Shown here: piece after piece, positions 16,480 through 25,771 of the stretch
Position numbering within the stretch: position 1 is the stretch's first letter
Layout: each line of letters opens with the position of its first letter
Origin: an uncultured Spirochaetaceae bacterium
Lineage (GTDB): Bacteria > Spirochaetota > Spirochaetia > Sphaerochaetales > Sphaerochaetaceae
Length of the DNA: 52,645 nt
Assembly: GCA_944389015.1 (NCBI GenBank)
Contig: CALXKS010000010.1
Location: 1 to 52,645, forward strand
Direction of reading: 5' to 3'
Notes under the pieces: model-generated
What the model saw: the letters and a program-made list of their open reading frames with translations, nothing else
Databases searched by the model: none
Told to the model about the DNA's origin: nothing
Position numbers and translations under genes: made by a program

Positions 16480-17355
16480 TTAGTTGTATAAAGGAAGTCC
16501 ATCTTCCCCTACATGGAAACGTTCTATGCTCCCTAGGCTGACCTCAGTTACATAGATGTCCCCGGAACCCTCTGGCCCGAATACTAGATTGGTGGGCCTC
16601 ATGCCTTTTGTCTTTATAGAATCTATGACTTTGCCTTCAGGGTTTATCACAACCACATCGCCCTGATCATATACAGTGCAATACAGGTTGCCATTCTTCG
16701 AGAACTTCATGCCATCTGGTCCCCGCGAAGGCTTATAATCACCTTCATGGTTGACATTCGCAAAGAGTATCCGATCCCCGAACCTGCCTCCTGCTTTCTC
16801 ATAGCGGTATATGTTCCCCGTCCTGGTCTCATTGACGTATAAGCATCCATCCGGTCCGAATGCAATTCCATTCGTGAACTTGATATCATCATCAATGAGC
16901 TGCATTTCCTTTGTTGCGGTATCAATCGCGAAAACACGCCCCTTATATGGATAAGTCGCATAATCATCGCTGATCTTCCCATCCTTCTCCGAATCCTTGA
17001 ATCTTATCCCGGAGTCTGTCATATACAGCAATCCATCTGGACCGAAAGCCAGATCATTGGGGAATCTGAAAGGTTCGCCTCCATAATTATCCACGAAGAC
17101 CTCAGCCTCGCCATTCATCGACACCTTAAGAAGACTCGGATGATCGGATTCAGCTGTCCAGATTATTCCATTCCGATCAAGAGCAAGGCCATTTGGTCGT
17201 CCGGTTCTGACAATTCTTCTCTTTGTGCCATTCTTACCATCCACCCTTGTCAGAGTTCCCGCATCCTCGCCCATCTCAACGACGAGGAATTCCATATCTC
17301 CCAATAAAACAGGCCCTTCTGGAAACGATAGAGCTGGCGAAATGAATTCTTTCAT
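16480..17355 (-). CDS. SMP-30/gluconolactonase-type beta-propeller protein
   Basis: 291 residues. Six-bladed propeller repeats are visible as recurring phrases: RPNGLALDRNGIIW, FPNDLAFGPDGLLYMTDSG, TNGIAFGPDGCLYVNET, GPDGMKFSKNGNLYCTV and RPTNLVFGPEGSGDIYVTE. Conserved Glu12 near the start (FPEGP) and Asn/Asp in the PND and TNG motifs fit the metal site of the lactonase family. Likely opens a sugar lactone. The start at 17355 has a strong GGAGG; the long upstream open frame runs through the permease gene and is not used. Last gene of the six-gene operon. Signal peptide absent, so cytoplasmic. Confidence 0.88.
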   Translation of the reverse strand: MKEFISPALSFPEGPVLLGDMEFLVVEMGEDAGTLTRVDGKNGTKRRIVRTGRPNGLALDRNGIIWTAESDHPSLLKVSMNGEAEVFVDNYGGEPFRFPNDLAFGPDGLLYMTDSGIRFKDSEKDGKISDDYATYPYKGRVFAIDTATKEMQLIDDDIKFTNGIAFGPDGCLYVNETRTGNIYRYEKAGGRFGDRILFANVNHEGDYKPSRGPDGMKFSKNGNLYCTVYDQGDVVVINPEGKVIDSIKTKGMRPTNLVFGPEGSGDIYVTEVSLGSIERFHVGEDGLPLYN

Positions 17356-17366
17356 ACAACCTCCCT

Positions 17367-18335
17367 TTAAATCTCTTTGGTTCTGGCCGATAAGAACAGA
17401 ACGAATATGATGAAGAATCCTGTGATGATGTTCTGCATTCCGATATTGATTCCAGCTATCTGCATAGCAGTCGTAAGGAATGTAAGGAACAGAGCCCCGA
17501 AGAATGTACCGACAGGAACAGCCCGTCCTCCGGATATAAGCGTTCCTCCGACAACAACAGCAGCAACGGTCTGCATCTGATAGGGATCCCCCAATCCAAG
17601 GAAAGCACCGCCGACACGTGCTGATATAAGGATTCCTCCAAGAGCAGAAAGGAAGCCGCAGAAACAATATGACATTATCTTCACGGTCTTCACGCTTACC
17701 CCCGCAAGTTCCGCTGCTTTCAGGCTCTGTCCAAGAGCAATAAGGGATTTGCCATACCTGGTATGGTTTATCAGATACTGGAACAGCAGGAGCAGCAGTA
17801 TGATTATCAGTATCATCAGCGGCACGCTGCCGAAGAATTCGAATCTGACAAAGGATGTCAGGGCCGGTGCAACAGAGAATACGCGGAATATGTTGTTGTA
17901 CAGAAGCACCACAGTGGTTATCACATAGCTCATCGCAAGTGTTGCTATGATCGCAGGAATCCTGAGGAATACAACAAGAACAGAGTTGATGAATCCAAAG
18001 AACACTCCAATCAGCAATACCAGCGGGATAACCCATATGAGATTGCTATCCGTAGTATTCGTCAGTCCTGTCGTCAGGAATGCGGAAAGAGTGATAAGCG
18101 TTGATATCGAGAGGTCGATTGCTCCTTCACCAGTAGTAACAATTAACATCTGCCCGAGAGCGACAATTGTCAGGAATGAAGCTGAGTAGCAGAGGGTCAT
18201 AAGACTTTCCCAGTTGGTCCTGCCGGCCAGGATTCCAAGAAGGATGAACATTATGACAGAACCGATTACGCTCCATATCCATGGATACTGCATTATCTGG
18301 GCCAGATTCTGCTTTTTGATTATGCGTACATTCAT
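17367..18335 (-). CDS. Ribose-type (CUT2) ABC transporter permease
   Basis: 322 residues, 8-10 predicted membrane helices, RbsC family. The conserved segments GEGAIDLSISTLITLSAFL (near residue 68) and TVAAVVVGGTLISGGRAVPVGTFFGA (near 252) are present, as is the GQSLKAAELAGVSVKTVK loop that meets the ATPase. It overlaps the fused ATPase-permease gene by 4 nt (ATGA). It supplies the second membrane domain, so one copy each of this protein and the fusion would make a full transporter. Confidence 0.93.
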   Translation of the reverse strand: MNVRIIKKQNLAQIMQYPWIWSVIGSVIMFILLGILAGRTNWESLMTLCYSASFLTIVALGQMLIVTTGEGAIDLSISTLITLSAFLTTGLTNTTDSNLIWVIPLVLLIGVFFGFINSVLVVFLRIPAIIATLAMSYVITTVVLLYNNIFRVFSVAPALTSFVRFEFFGSVPLMILIIILLLLLFQYLINHTRYGKSLIALGQSLKAAELAGVSVKTVKIMSYCFCGFLSALGGILISARVGGAFLGLGDPYQMQTVAAVVVGGTLISGGRAVPVGTFFGALFLTFLTTAMQIAGINIGMQNIITGFFIIFVLFLSARTKEI

Positions 18336-20746
18336 GCTTCAGCCCTCCTCAGAAGTCTTGATGCAAGGATCACAATCAGGATGAATCCCTGGACAGCAGT
18401 TACCCAGCTTGCATCAAGTCTCATGAATCCGAGAAGCGCGCTTATTATCGAAAGCGTTATCGCACCGATCACCGTGCCGCTTGGATAGGCTATACCGCCG
18501 ACAAGCTCACTGCCTCCCACTACAACTGCAGCGACTGTCAGAAGCGTATATGACTCTGTCGCATTTGCGTCGCATCCGCCCATGCTTGCTGTAATCGCAA
18601 AACCTCCTACCAGGGAGAAAGCGGCAGCAATAGCATACCCCGCAGCGAATGCCTTGGACGCTGACCACCCGCTGTTCTCCATGGCTGTCACGTTATTCCC
18701 GACCCCGCGAAGCACAACTCCATAGCGCGATCTGTAAATAAGGAAAGCAACCAGGAAGCAGATTATTATTGCCAATAGATATGGGGAGACTGGGAGATCT
18801 GCCATAAATATCGAAGAAAGCCATTCGGGGCAGATTCCTCCAGGCCGCTCATTGATCGTATATGCTATTCCAAGCCATACATATGACATGCCCATTGTGA
18901 CAATGACAGCAGGCACCTGACGCTTGAAAATCAGAAATCCAACCGCAGCATATGCGATAACAGATACGGCAATCATCAGAAGTCCCAGCCAGAATGACTC
19001 GACCATTATCATGGCAATGATGACATTGACCATTCCCATGAATGTACCGACGCCAAGATCTATCTGGCTGAGTCCTATCACGAACATCTGTGCAAGGGCT
19101 GCGCAGATGAGAGGAACGGAACCGCTCAGGAGAAGCTCTATTCCGAAAGGAGAGAAAACCGTCGGCTGAAGGATCCCGCAGAGCATGAAGACTGCAACAA
19201 GAGCGAGAAGAGGGACAATGATCGGAGACCTCAGCCCCCTCCTGCGCTTTGCTTCATTGCTGCTCTTATCCAGCAGATCTTCCCCTCCGAAACTTGCTGC
19301 GATTATATCATCCTTAAGAATTGAGGAACCCTCATTTTCCTTCAGCTCATCGATGATATGGCCATATCGGAAAACAAGAACCCTGGAACACCAGGTAAGC
19401 TCATCATCCTCCGAACTATACCAGATCACAAGCTTGCCAGAAGCTGCGGCTTCCCTGAAAAGGCGGGCCATCTGCACTTTCGTATCGATATCCACACCCT
19501 TTGTCGGATCATCAAGGATTATGATATCTGAATCTGAAAGCAGCGATCTGGCGACAAGGACTTTCTGCTGATTGCCGCCTGAAAGGGATGTAATAAGAGC
19601 GTCCGGACCTTCAGCCTTGACATGAAGCTTCTGGCACCATTCGCTTACGCTCCCGCTCAGGTGCTTCATATCTAGCTTTGAGAAGAAAGAGCTCTTATTG
19701 ATATCAACGACTGTCATATTGTCCGAGATATCGCTCAGCGGGAAGATTCCCTCCTTCCGCCTGTCTCCGGTAACATAGCACACTGACCCTTTTCGTCTGA
19801 TACCGGATTTCCCTCTGGAAAAGAAAATGTCACGGAGGAATTCCCTCTGTCCATTGCCATCAAGGCCAGCAATGCCTATCAGTTCACCACCGTAGAGACC
19901 GCAGGAAATATCATGAAGATGCTTAGTGCTATGCTTCTCAGCTTCAATCGCTATATCCCTGTTCAGCGCCTCTAGCTTCTGCAGGTTCTTTCCTGCAGAT
20001 ATATCCTCTCCGCTTTCAGACATGACACGGACAAGATCCTGTTCTGTCAGCGAATCATTATTCTCCTCCCAGATCTTCTCGCCGTTGCGAAGGACTCCGA
20101 TCCTATCTGCAAGGCGTATAACCTCACTCAGCCGGTGGGATATGAATATTATCGAGACACCCTGGGTCTTCAGCTTCTTAAGATAGGATATGAGCTTATC
20201 GGTCTCCCTTTCTCCAAGGGATGAGGTGGGCTCGTCCAGGATAAGAAGCTTCAGTCCATCCATGCTTGCAGCCCTGCATATCTCTATCATCTGCCGGTTC
20301 GATATCGAAAAACGGCTTATCGGTGTCCTGACATCTATATTGCTTCCAGGAAAGATACTCTCCAAGGCCTCCTTGCTTCTCTTTTCCATGAGAGAACGCC
20401 AGTTCAGGCCCTTCCCTGCAAGACCATATTGATCGACATAGAAATTCTCTATAACGGAAAGATTGGTGCAAAGAGACAGCTCCTGATGAACAACCCTTAT
20501 GCCAAGCTTATTGCCATTCTTTGCGGTATTGTTCACTATCTTCTCGCCATCAAAGACAATCTCCCCGCCGGGATCCGGCCGTGTCACGCCGGAAATAACA
20601 CGCATCAATGTGCTTTTCCCTGCCCCATTGGCACCTATGAGACAGTATATTTCTCCCCTATGGATATCGAGAGAGACATTATTCAGAGCCTTTGTGGCTC
20701 CATAGGTTTTTGATACATTCCTCAGACTTAAAAGCAAATCGTCCAT
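18332..20746 (-). CDS. Fused ribose-type ABC transporter ATPase and permease
   Basis: 804 residues in one frame. Residues 1-490 are a double ATPase of the RbsA type: Walker A GANGAGKST at 38-46, Walker B LLILDEP (Asp171, Glu172), a degenerate second P-loop (GLDGNGQREF near 294-303), signature LSGGNQQK at 388-395 and IIILDDP (Asp412, Asp413). A basic linker (about 491-508) leads into an RbsC-type permease of about 300 residues with the TVAAVVVGGSELVGGIAYPSG motif. ATPase and permease are normally separate genes. The reading frame is open throughout, and both halves look intact, so the fusion seems functional. It overlaps the next permease gene by 4 nt. Confidence 0.93.
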   Translation of the reverse strand: MDDLLLSLRNVSKTYGATKALNNVSLDIHRGEIYCLIGANGAGKSTLMRVISGVTRPDPGGEIVFDGEKIVNNTAKNGNKLGIRVVHQELSLCTNLSVIENFYVDQYGLAGKGLNWRSLMEKRSKEALESIFPGSNIDVRTPISRFSISNRQMIEICRAASMDGLKLLILDEPTSSLGERETDKLISYLKKLKTQGVSIIFISHRLSEVIRLADRIGVLRNGEKIWEENNDSLTEQDLVRVMSESGEDISAGKNLQKLEALNRDIAIEAEKHSTKHLHDISCGLYGGELIGIAGLDGNGQREFLRDIFFSRGKSGIRRKGSVCYVTGDRRKEGIFPLSDISDNMTVVDINKSSFFSKLDMKHLSGSVSEWCQKLHVKAEGPDALITSLSGGNQQKVLVARSLLSDSDIIILDDPTKGVDIDTKVQMARLFREAAASGKLVIWYSSEDDELTWCSRVLVFRYGHIIDELKENEGSSILKDDIIAASFGGEDLLDKSSNEAKRRRGLRSPIIVPLLALVAVFMLCGILQPTVFSPFGIELLLSGSVPLICAALAQMFVIGLSQIDLGVGTFMGMVNVIIAMIMVESFWLGLLMIAVSVIAYAAVGFLIFKRQVPAVIVTMGMSYVWLGIAYTINERPGGICPEWLSSIFMADLPVSPYLLAIIICFLVAFLIYRSRYGVVLRGVGNNVTAMENSGWSASKAFAAGYAIAAAFSLVGGFAITASMGGCDANATESYTLLTVAAVVVGGSELVGGIAYPSGTVIGAITLSIISALLGFMRLDASWVTAVQGFILIVILASRLLRRAEA

Positions 20747-20773
20747 ACCCTACCACCCGGAAAACAGAATACA

Positions 20774-20805
20774 GGCTGCCATGCCTACGGATCAGGATGG
20801 CAGCC
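20774..20805 (-). other. Hairpin between binding-protein gene and ATPase-permease fusion
   Basis: Perfect 9-bp arms GGCTGCCAT (20774-20782) and ATGGCAGCC (20797-20805), 14-nt loop, 15 bp after the binding-protein stop. No T run follows. It occupies the same operon position as the hairpins at 13682 and 47029 and probably raises the relative level of the binding-protein message. Confidence 0.6.
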
Positions 20806-20820
20806 AGATCAGCAGAACAA

Positions 20821-21843
20821 TCAGAGCTCTGCGAGAATATTCATTGTGAATTCTTCGTTGTAATCCTGGGCGACAACAGTACCTGGTTCCATATCAGCAT
20901 ACAGATCGACCGTCTCATTGGTAACTGCGACAGCAGGAAGATTCAGCTCGAGAGGGACCTCATCTCCTTCAAGAATATGAAGTGCTGCCCAGAAAGCAAA
21001 CGAGCTTATGCTTGGCTCACTTCCAACGCTTATTGTCTCATAACCGCTCTCTGCCTTTGCTTTGATCCACCAGTCAATGAACTCTGCTCTGTTGTATCCG
21101 ACAACAAGAGGAATCTCACGTCCTGCAGCCTCAAAAGCCTGGACAGCGCCATATTCTCCACCCTGTGTCACTACAGCATCAACTTCATCAAGGCTGGGCA
21201 GCACATTGGCAATAGCGGACTGGCATGTTGCAGCATCAGCTTCTCCATCAACCTCAGCGACGATCTTGATTCCAGGATACTTAGCAAATGTATCGATGAT
21301 GCCATTATTCATCTGGATCTCAGGATCACTGCCGCGGATTCCTCTTACATTTATGACATTGCCTTCACCATTGAGTCTCTGGGCAATATATTCCGCAACT
21401 GTTGTTCCGAATCCATAGAAATCAAAGCCGAACTTATATGCTTCTGGATGCGTTACGACAGAATCGAATGTAATTACCTTGATTCCCTGCTTTATCGCTG
21501 TATCGATTGTTCCATTGAGCGCTGTCGGTGAAGCAGCATTTATGCAGATAGCATCAACACCGGAAAGAATAAGACTATTCAGCTGTGCGATCTGCGTATT
21601 CTGCGATCCATCGCCATTCACTACGATATAATCAGCAATACGACCAGCTGCTTTAGCCTCTTCTGCTGACTTTATGAAACAGTCAACACTCTGCTTGCGC
21701 CATGAGTTTCCATAGAAAGAATTGGACAGAGCAATAACAAGTCCATCACTCTCTGCGGATGCGGCTGAGTCGGTAGTTCCCTGTGCGAATGCACAGCCAA
21801 GTGCTGCCAGTAATAAGAAAACTACAGCTACTCCTTTCTTCAT
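20821..21843 (-). CDS. Sugar-binding protein of the ribose (RbsB) type
   Basis: 340 residues of the periplasmic-binding protein family that serves CUT2 transporters. Signal peptide MKKGVAVVFLLLAALGCAFAQ with a likely cut after AFA; a Cys is present at residue 17, but AFAQG looks more like a type I site than a lipobox. Family motifs: SNSFYGNSWRKQ, QNTQIAQLNSLILSGVDAICINAASPTALN, VITFDSVV. TAACCTCC upstream (GGAGGTTAG on the message) is a good ribosome site. Located upstream of the fused ATPase-permease in the six-gene operon. Confidence 0.92.
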   Translation of the reverse strand: MKKGVAVVFLLLAALGCAFAQGTTDSAASAESDGLVIALSNSFYGNSWRKQSVDCFIKSAEEAKAAGRIADYIVVNGDGSQNTQIAQLNSLILSGVDAICINAASPTALNGTIDTAIKQGIKVITFDSVVTHPEAYKFGFDFYGFGTTVAEYIAQRLNGEGNVINVRGIRGSDPEIQMNNGIIDTFAKYPGIKIVAEVDGEADAATCQSAIANVLPSLDEVDAVVTQGGEYGAVQAFEAAGREIPLVVGYNRAEFIDWWIKAKAESGYETISVGSEPSISSFAFWAALHILEGDEVPLELNLPAVAVTNETVDLYADMEPGTVVAQDYNEEFTMNILAEL

Positions 21844-21865
21844 ACTAACCTCCTGAAATATTGAT

Positions 21866-22699
21866 TCAGTTCTGAGAGCTATCCTCCTTTTGAATGCTCT
21901 TCAGAAATGAAATACCTTTATCAAGCCACCTGCGCTCCTTATCCAAGGTCTCATCCATCGACTTCCCAGGAGTGACCCAGGACTCAAGTATGAAAGATGG
22001 CTTATTCTTCTGGATATGGGGATTATCAAGAAGATAACGGATATCAAGAAAGCCTTCCCCTGCTGGAGTCCCCTCAACGAGGAAGCCCATATTATGGAAA
22101 GGCCTGCTTATCCTGAAATCCTTCACATGGACATTCAGAGCATATTGAGCAAGACTATCAATAACAGTCCAGGGATTCTCCATTGCTCCAAAGGAATTCA
22201 CCGTATCAAGACATATGCCAACCGAAGATCTTCCCACTGCATCCAGGATTCCGATGAGTTCACTGCATGTGAATCTGTCATGGTTCTCAATCCCTATGGA
22301 AACCGATTCCGTCTCATATGCAGGAAGAATCCTGTTGATTACCTCGATGATCTCATTACTGTCAGGCGTATACCCTCCTTTATCGATTACAACCCTGACA
22401 AACGGAGATCTGAATATACGGGCAATCTCCAGATACCGGATCATGTTATCGTAGATAAGCCCTCTGGTACCGACTTCCACCGCTACACCGAGTGATTCTG
22501 CATATGCAGCAAGATCGCATAGCTCAGAATCGGACAGTGCATCAAGAGCATAGTTATCACCGAACTGGACTCGATGGATTCCCGCATCAGATGCAATATC
22601 TATCAGATCCTTACCTGTAAGCATCCTGCCATGGGCATGGCCGGGAACGCCGAATGCCCATGTCAAAGCAAAAGTGCTTATACCGATTTCCGGGAACAT
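21866..22699 (-). CDS. TIM-barrel sugar isomerase/epimerase (xylose isomerase-like)
   Basis: 277 residues of the AP endonuclease 2/xylose isomerase-like barrel. Probable metal ligands: Glu in IGIENHDRF (near residue 142), Asp in GICLDTVNS (near 167), His in NVHVKDF (near 193) and Glu in FILESWV (near 238). Substrate is unknown; family members isomerise or epimerise keto-sugars, inososes and related acids. It starts 2 bp after the dehydrogenase stop with only a weak ribosome site and is followed by the binding-protein gene after 22 bp. Confidence 0.85.
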   Translation of the reverse strand: MFPEIGISTFALTWAFGVPGHAHGRMLTGKDLIDIASDAGIHRVQFGDNYALDALSDSELCDLAAYAESLGVAVEVGTRGLIYDNMIRYLEIARIFRSPFVRVVIDKGGYTPDSNEIIEVINRILPAYETESVSIGIENHDRFTCSELIGILDAVGRSSVGICLDTVNSFGAMENPWTVIDSLAQYALNVHVKDFRISRPFHNMGFLVEGTPAGEGFLDIRYLLDNPHIQKNKPSFILESWVTPGKSMDETLDKERRWLDKGISFLKSIQKEDSSQN

Positions 22700-22701
22700 C
22701 T

Positions 22702-23547
22702 TCAGACCCTCACTGAATCGGTGATTTCCTGAACGCTGTGCTTTATGCTCTCAAGATTGAAGATCTTCTCCTTCCAGTCCGGCTGAAGTATCTTGCTTCT
22801 GGCTTTATCCATCGCAAGATATGCTCCATCGGAGAATTTGAAATCCGCAAGATCAAAGAGCACCGCGAACTGAACACGGCAATGTCCCATAAGGAAATCC
22901 CATGCAGCCTCCTTCGGAACGCCCATTTCAACGACCTTGTCGAATCCCTGACGGATAGCCTCAATCAGGACAGATCCGAAGGTCTCCACAAGCGCGGGCT
23001 CCAGAATCGCCATCTGCTCAACTGTGACTCTGTGAGTACGCAGGACAGGAGCATAGATTATCCTTGCGATCTTCTCTCCCACCGCATACTGCTCTTCCGG
23101 TCCATGATACAGGGCACAGACAACACTCTGCTTCGCTATCCCGCCGAAATAGTCATGCTGGGCAGCAGGATCTGTCTCATCGTTGAAAAGCGAAGGATGA
23201 GTTGGATGAGCAACGAAATACGACAAGCCCTCTCTTACGCAGAGCACTTCAGAATATGCAGCAGCCGGATCCAGCCCGATAACCATCGTCCCTTCATTCA
23301 GCTTGGGGACAATCTCTGAGCTTATCTTTCCGATAAGCTTATCAGGAACTGCCAGGATAACTATATCACTGGATGCCAGAGAGCTATCCTGATCATCAAT
23401 AGAGAAGCCTGCCTCCTTCAGCCTTTTCTGTCCGGCTTCACCATTCTCGATATGGAAGACGTTGAAGGATCCATCCTTCTCAAGATTCCGGGATATCCTC
23501 ATTCCCATCTTTCCACCGGCACCCATTATCGCAATAGTCTTTTTCAA
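22702..23547 (-). CDS. NAD(P)-dependent dehydrogenase with phosphogluconate-dehydrogenase-like C-terminal domain
   Basis: 281 residues. A Rossmann domain begins IAIMGAGGKMG, and a helical C-terminal part (from about residue 120, FVAHPTHPSLFNDETDP onwards) resembles the PGDH_C domain family rather than classical 6-phosphogluconate dehydrogenase. I associate that family with D-apionate oxidoisomerase (ApnO), but this is from memory and substrate is unproven. The TTG at 23547 is chosen because AGGAGG (23558-23563) lies 10 nt upstream; a GTG lies too close. First gene of the six-gene operon, directly behind a promoter with a G9 tract. Confidence 0.8.
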   Translation of the reverse strand: MKKTIAIMGAGGKMGMRISRNLEKDGSFNVFHIENGEAGQKRLKEAGFSIDDQDSSLASSDIVILAVPDKLIGKISSEIVPKLNEGTMVIGLDPAAAYSEVLCVREGLSYFVAHPTHPSLFNDETDPAAQHDYFGGIAKQSVVCALYHGPEEQYAVGEKIARIIYAPVLRTHRVTVEQMAILEPALVETFGSVLIEAIRQGFDKVVEMGVPKEAAWDFLMGHCRVQFAVLFDLADFKFSDGAYLAMDKARSKILQPDWKEKIFNLESIKHSVQEITDSVRV

Positions 23548-23578
23548 TTCAAGCACACCTCCTAGAATGCTTAAAAAT

Positions 23579-23606
23579 AGCATACCCCCCCCCAGTAGAC
23601 TGTCAA
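23579..23606 (-). promoter_or_regulatory. Promoter with a G9 tract in its spacer (candidate phase-variable switch)
   Basis: Minus strand: TTGACA (23606-23601), a 16-nt spacer made of GTCTACT plus nine G, then TATGCT (23584-23579). Predicted start near 23572, 25 nt before the TTG start. A consensus -35 and a fair -10 leave little doubt about the promoter; gain or loss of a G by slippage would change the spacing, with 17 (ten G) expected to be strongest. Confidence 0.75.
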
Positions 23607-23785
23607 GGAAAATTTTTGCCTGATTTTGCGCAATGGATTAATAATTTATTACTGGAATTTACCGATTTATAATTATCTGCAGTATAATATTTATGATTAA
23701 TAAAATATATAAGATATCTATAATGATATTGATATTTCAGCAGATCTCTTCCATCGGAAAACAACAGGAATCAGCTGATAACAAA
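23607..23785 (-). promoter_or_regulatory. AT-rich upstream control region of the six-gene operon
   Basis: No gene. It holds a TTGCGCAA palindrome (23626-23633), of the kind bound by LacI-type repressors, and a 13-bp palindrome TAATAATTTATTA (23639-23651), 20-45 bases upstream of the -35. The remainder is AT-rich. Assignment to a particular regulator is not possible. Confidence 0.4.
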
Positions 23786-23804
23786 GGGCTCCACGCAGGA
23801 GCCC
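23786..23804 (-). terminator. Intrinsic terminator of the PEP carboxykinase gene
   Basis: GGGCTCC (23786-23792) and GGAGCCC (23798-23804), 5-nt loop, followed on the minus strand by TTTGTT. It lies 22 bp after the PEP carboxykinase stop. Confidence 0.75.
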
Positions 23805-23826
23805 TCTGTTTGTTCTGTGGGTTTTA

Positions 23827-25659
23827 TCAGCCCTTGTAAGCCTTGAGAGAAGCCTCGAGTGTATCGAGCATCTCTGCAAGTTCCTTCGGAAGGTGCTTGC
23901 CGAACTTCGGATAGTGGTTGGTCCTGATATCATTGACCTCCTTGAGCCATCCTTCGGCATCAACCTTGAGAAGCTCTGCCATATCAGCCTCAGAAACACC
24001 CTCTGGTCTGTCGATAGCATCAACTGTCGGCATGATTCCGATTGGTGTATCAACTGTCTTTGCAGTGCCATCGCAGCACTCGAAGATCCACTTGAGAACA
24101 CGGCTGTTGTCACCATATCCCGGCCAGATGAAGTGGCCATTGGCATCCTTGCGGAACCAGTTGACGTAGAAGATCTTCGGAAGGACATCCTGAGAAGGAG
24201 CAGCCTTGCCTACATCGATCCAGTGCTGGAAGTAGTCGCCCATGTTGTATCCGCAGAACGGAAGCATAGCAAATGGGTCACGTCTGATTGTACCAGCCTT
24301 TACGTCAAGTGTAGCAGCTGTAACCTCAGAACCTACGATCGAGCCAAGGAATACACCATGGTTCCAGTTCCTGGACATATGTACGAGAGGAATTGTCGAA
24401 GGTCTTCTGCCACCGAAGAGGATAGCTGAGATCGGAACACCTGCTGGATCCTCCCACTCTGGTGCGATGCATGGGCACTGTGCAGCTGGAGCTGTGAATC
24501 TTGAATTCGGATGCGCAGCTGGCTTCTGCTCCTTGTTTCCCTTGTCCTGTACCCACTCATTGCCATTCCAGTCGATGAGCTTTCCAGGAGCATCGTAGCC
24601 GATTCCTTCCCACCATACATCCTTATCCTCTGTAAGAGCGACATTCGTGAAGATGGTATTCTTGGAAGCAGCCTTAAGAGCATTGAAGTTGGACTTCTCT
24701 GAAGTTCCAGGAGCAACACCGAAGAATCCTGCTTCTGGATTGATAGCATAGAGCCTGCCATCCTTTCCTGGCTTCATCCATGCGATATCGTCTCCGATTG
24801 TGTGGACTTCCCAGCCTGGGATTGTAGGAATAAGCATAGCGAGGTTTGTCTTTCCGCAAGCTGATGGGAATGCACCTGTTACGTATCTGCTTCTTCCCTC
24901 TGGGTTGGTGACCTTGAGGATGAGCATGTGCTCAGCAAGCCAGCCTTCGTCACGTGCAAGCACGGAAGCTATGCGGAGAGCAAAGCACTTCTTTCCAAGA
25001 AGAGCGTTTCCACCGTAGCCTGAACCATAGGACCAGATCTCTCTTGTCTCTGGGAACTGGGAGATGTACTTGTCTTCCATTGGAGCGCATGGCCACTTGC
25101 CGCCATCTGTCTCACCCTTCTCAAGCGGCTTGCCGACTGAGTGGAGACATGGAACGAAATAGCCGTCTGTTCCGAGGAGGTCGAGAACCTTAACGCCAAC
25201 ACGTGTCATGATCATCATGTTGCAGACAACGTATGCGCTGTCTGTAAGCTCAACACCGATCTTTGACATCGGAGAACCAAGCGGACCCATTGAGAACGGA
25301 ATAACATAGAGTGTTCTGCCCTTCATGCATCCTCTGTAGAGGTCTGTCATTGTCTTCTTGAGCTCTTTCGGGTCGATCCAGTTGTTTGTAGGACCAGCTG
25401 CATCCTGTGTCTCAGCTGCAATGAATGTTCTCTTCTCGACACGTGCAACGTCGGAAGGATCGGAATCGAAAAGCACGCAGTTTGGCTTCTTCTCCTCGTT
25501 GAGGCGGACACAGAGGCCCTCCTTAACCTGGAGATCGATAAGAGCCTCATACTGCTCCTGTGAACCATCGGCAATAACGATGTTGTCCGGTGTTGTAAGA
25601 GCAGCGAACTCATTTACCCACTGGACAAGCTTAGGATGTTTGAGATCATTAAGTGTCAT
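23827..25659 (-). CDS. pckG: Phosphoenolpyruvate carboxykinase (GTP)
   Basis: 610 residues, the length of the GTP-dependent family. It interconverts oxaloacetate and PEP in the cytoplasm; in fermenting anaerobes it usually runs towards oxaloacetate. Seen: the P-loop [12 protein letters not shown] near residue 268, the metal/kinase motif GDDIAWM near 293, GYGDN and the [14 protein letters not shown] segment near 470, and the [12 protein letters not shown] substrate region near 128-140. GGAG precedes the ATG. Single-gene unit with its own promoter and terminator. Together with malic enzyme it suggests a PEP-oxaloacetate-malate-pyruvate node. Confidence 0.97.
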   Translation of the reverse strand: MTLNDLKHPKLVQWVNEFAALTTPDNIVIADGSQEQYEALIDLQVKEGLCVRLNEEKKPNCVLFDSDPSDVARVEKRTFIAAETQDAAGPTNNWIDPKELKKTMTDLYRGCMKGRTLYVIPFSMGPLGSPMSKIGVELTDSAYVVCNMMIMTRVGVKVLDLLGTDGYFVPCLHSVGKPLEKGETDGGKWPCAPMEDKYISQFPETREIWSYGSGYGGNALLGKKCFALRIASVLARDEGWLAEHMLILKVTNPEGRSRYVTGAFPSACGKTNLAMLIPTIPGWEVHTIGDDIAWMKPGKDGRLYAINPEAGFFGVAPGTSEKSNFNALKAASKNTIFTNVALTEDKDVWWEGIGYDAPGKLIDWNGNEWVQDKGNKEQKPAAHPNSRFTAPAAQCPCIAPEWEDPAGVPISAILFGGRRPSTIPLVHMSRNWNHGVFLGSIVGSEVTAATLDVKAGTIRRDPFAMLPFCGYNMGDYFQHWIDVGKAAPSQDVLPKIFYVNWFRKDANGHFIWPGYGDNSRVLKWIFECCDGTAKTVDTPIGIMPTVDAIDRPEGVSEADMAELLKVDAEGWLKEVNDIRTNHYPKFGKHLPKELAEMLDTLEASLKAYKG

Positions 25660-25695
25660 CGGTTTCTCCTTTATGATATCCGCCTATATGCGGTA

Positions 25696-25723
25696 TATTT
25701 ACTAACAGAAAGCATAATTGCAA
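25696..25723 (-). promoter_or_regulatory. Probable promoter of pckG
   Basis: Minus strand TTGCAA (25723-25718), 16-nt spacer, TAAATA (25701-25696). Predicted start near 25689, about 30 nt before the ATG. Match to consensus is moderate. Confidence 0.4.
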
Positions 25724-25771
25724 ACTGATATTTTGGCAAGCAACCGGGCCAATCATAAGAAGAGGATACAT

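Noticed and set aside
17356..18036. In-frame N-terminal extension of the SMP-30 gene to 518 residues
   Set aside because: The extension is antisense-free but lies wholly within the permease gene in another phase, reads as Cys-rich nonsense, and the ATG at 17355 has a strong GGAGG.
23639..23651. TAATAATTTATTA palindrome as a specific regulator site
   Set aside because: AT-only palindromes are expected by chance in such an AT-rich stretch; it is mentioned only as part of the control region.
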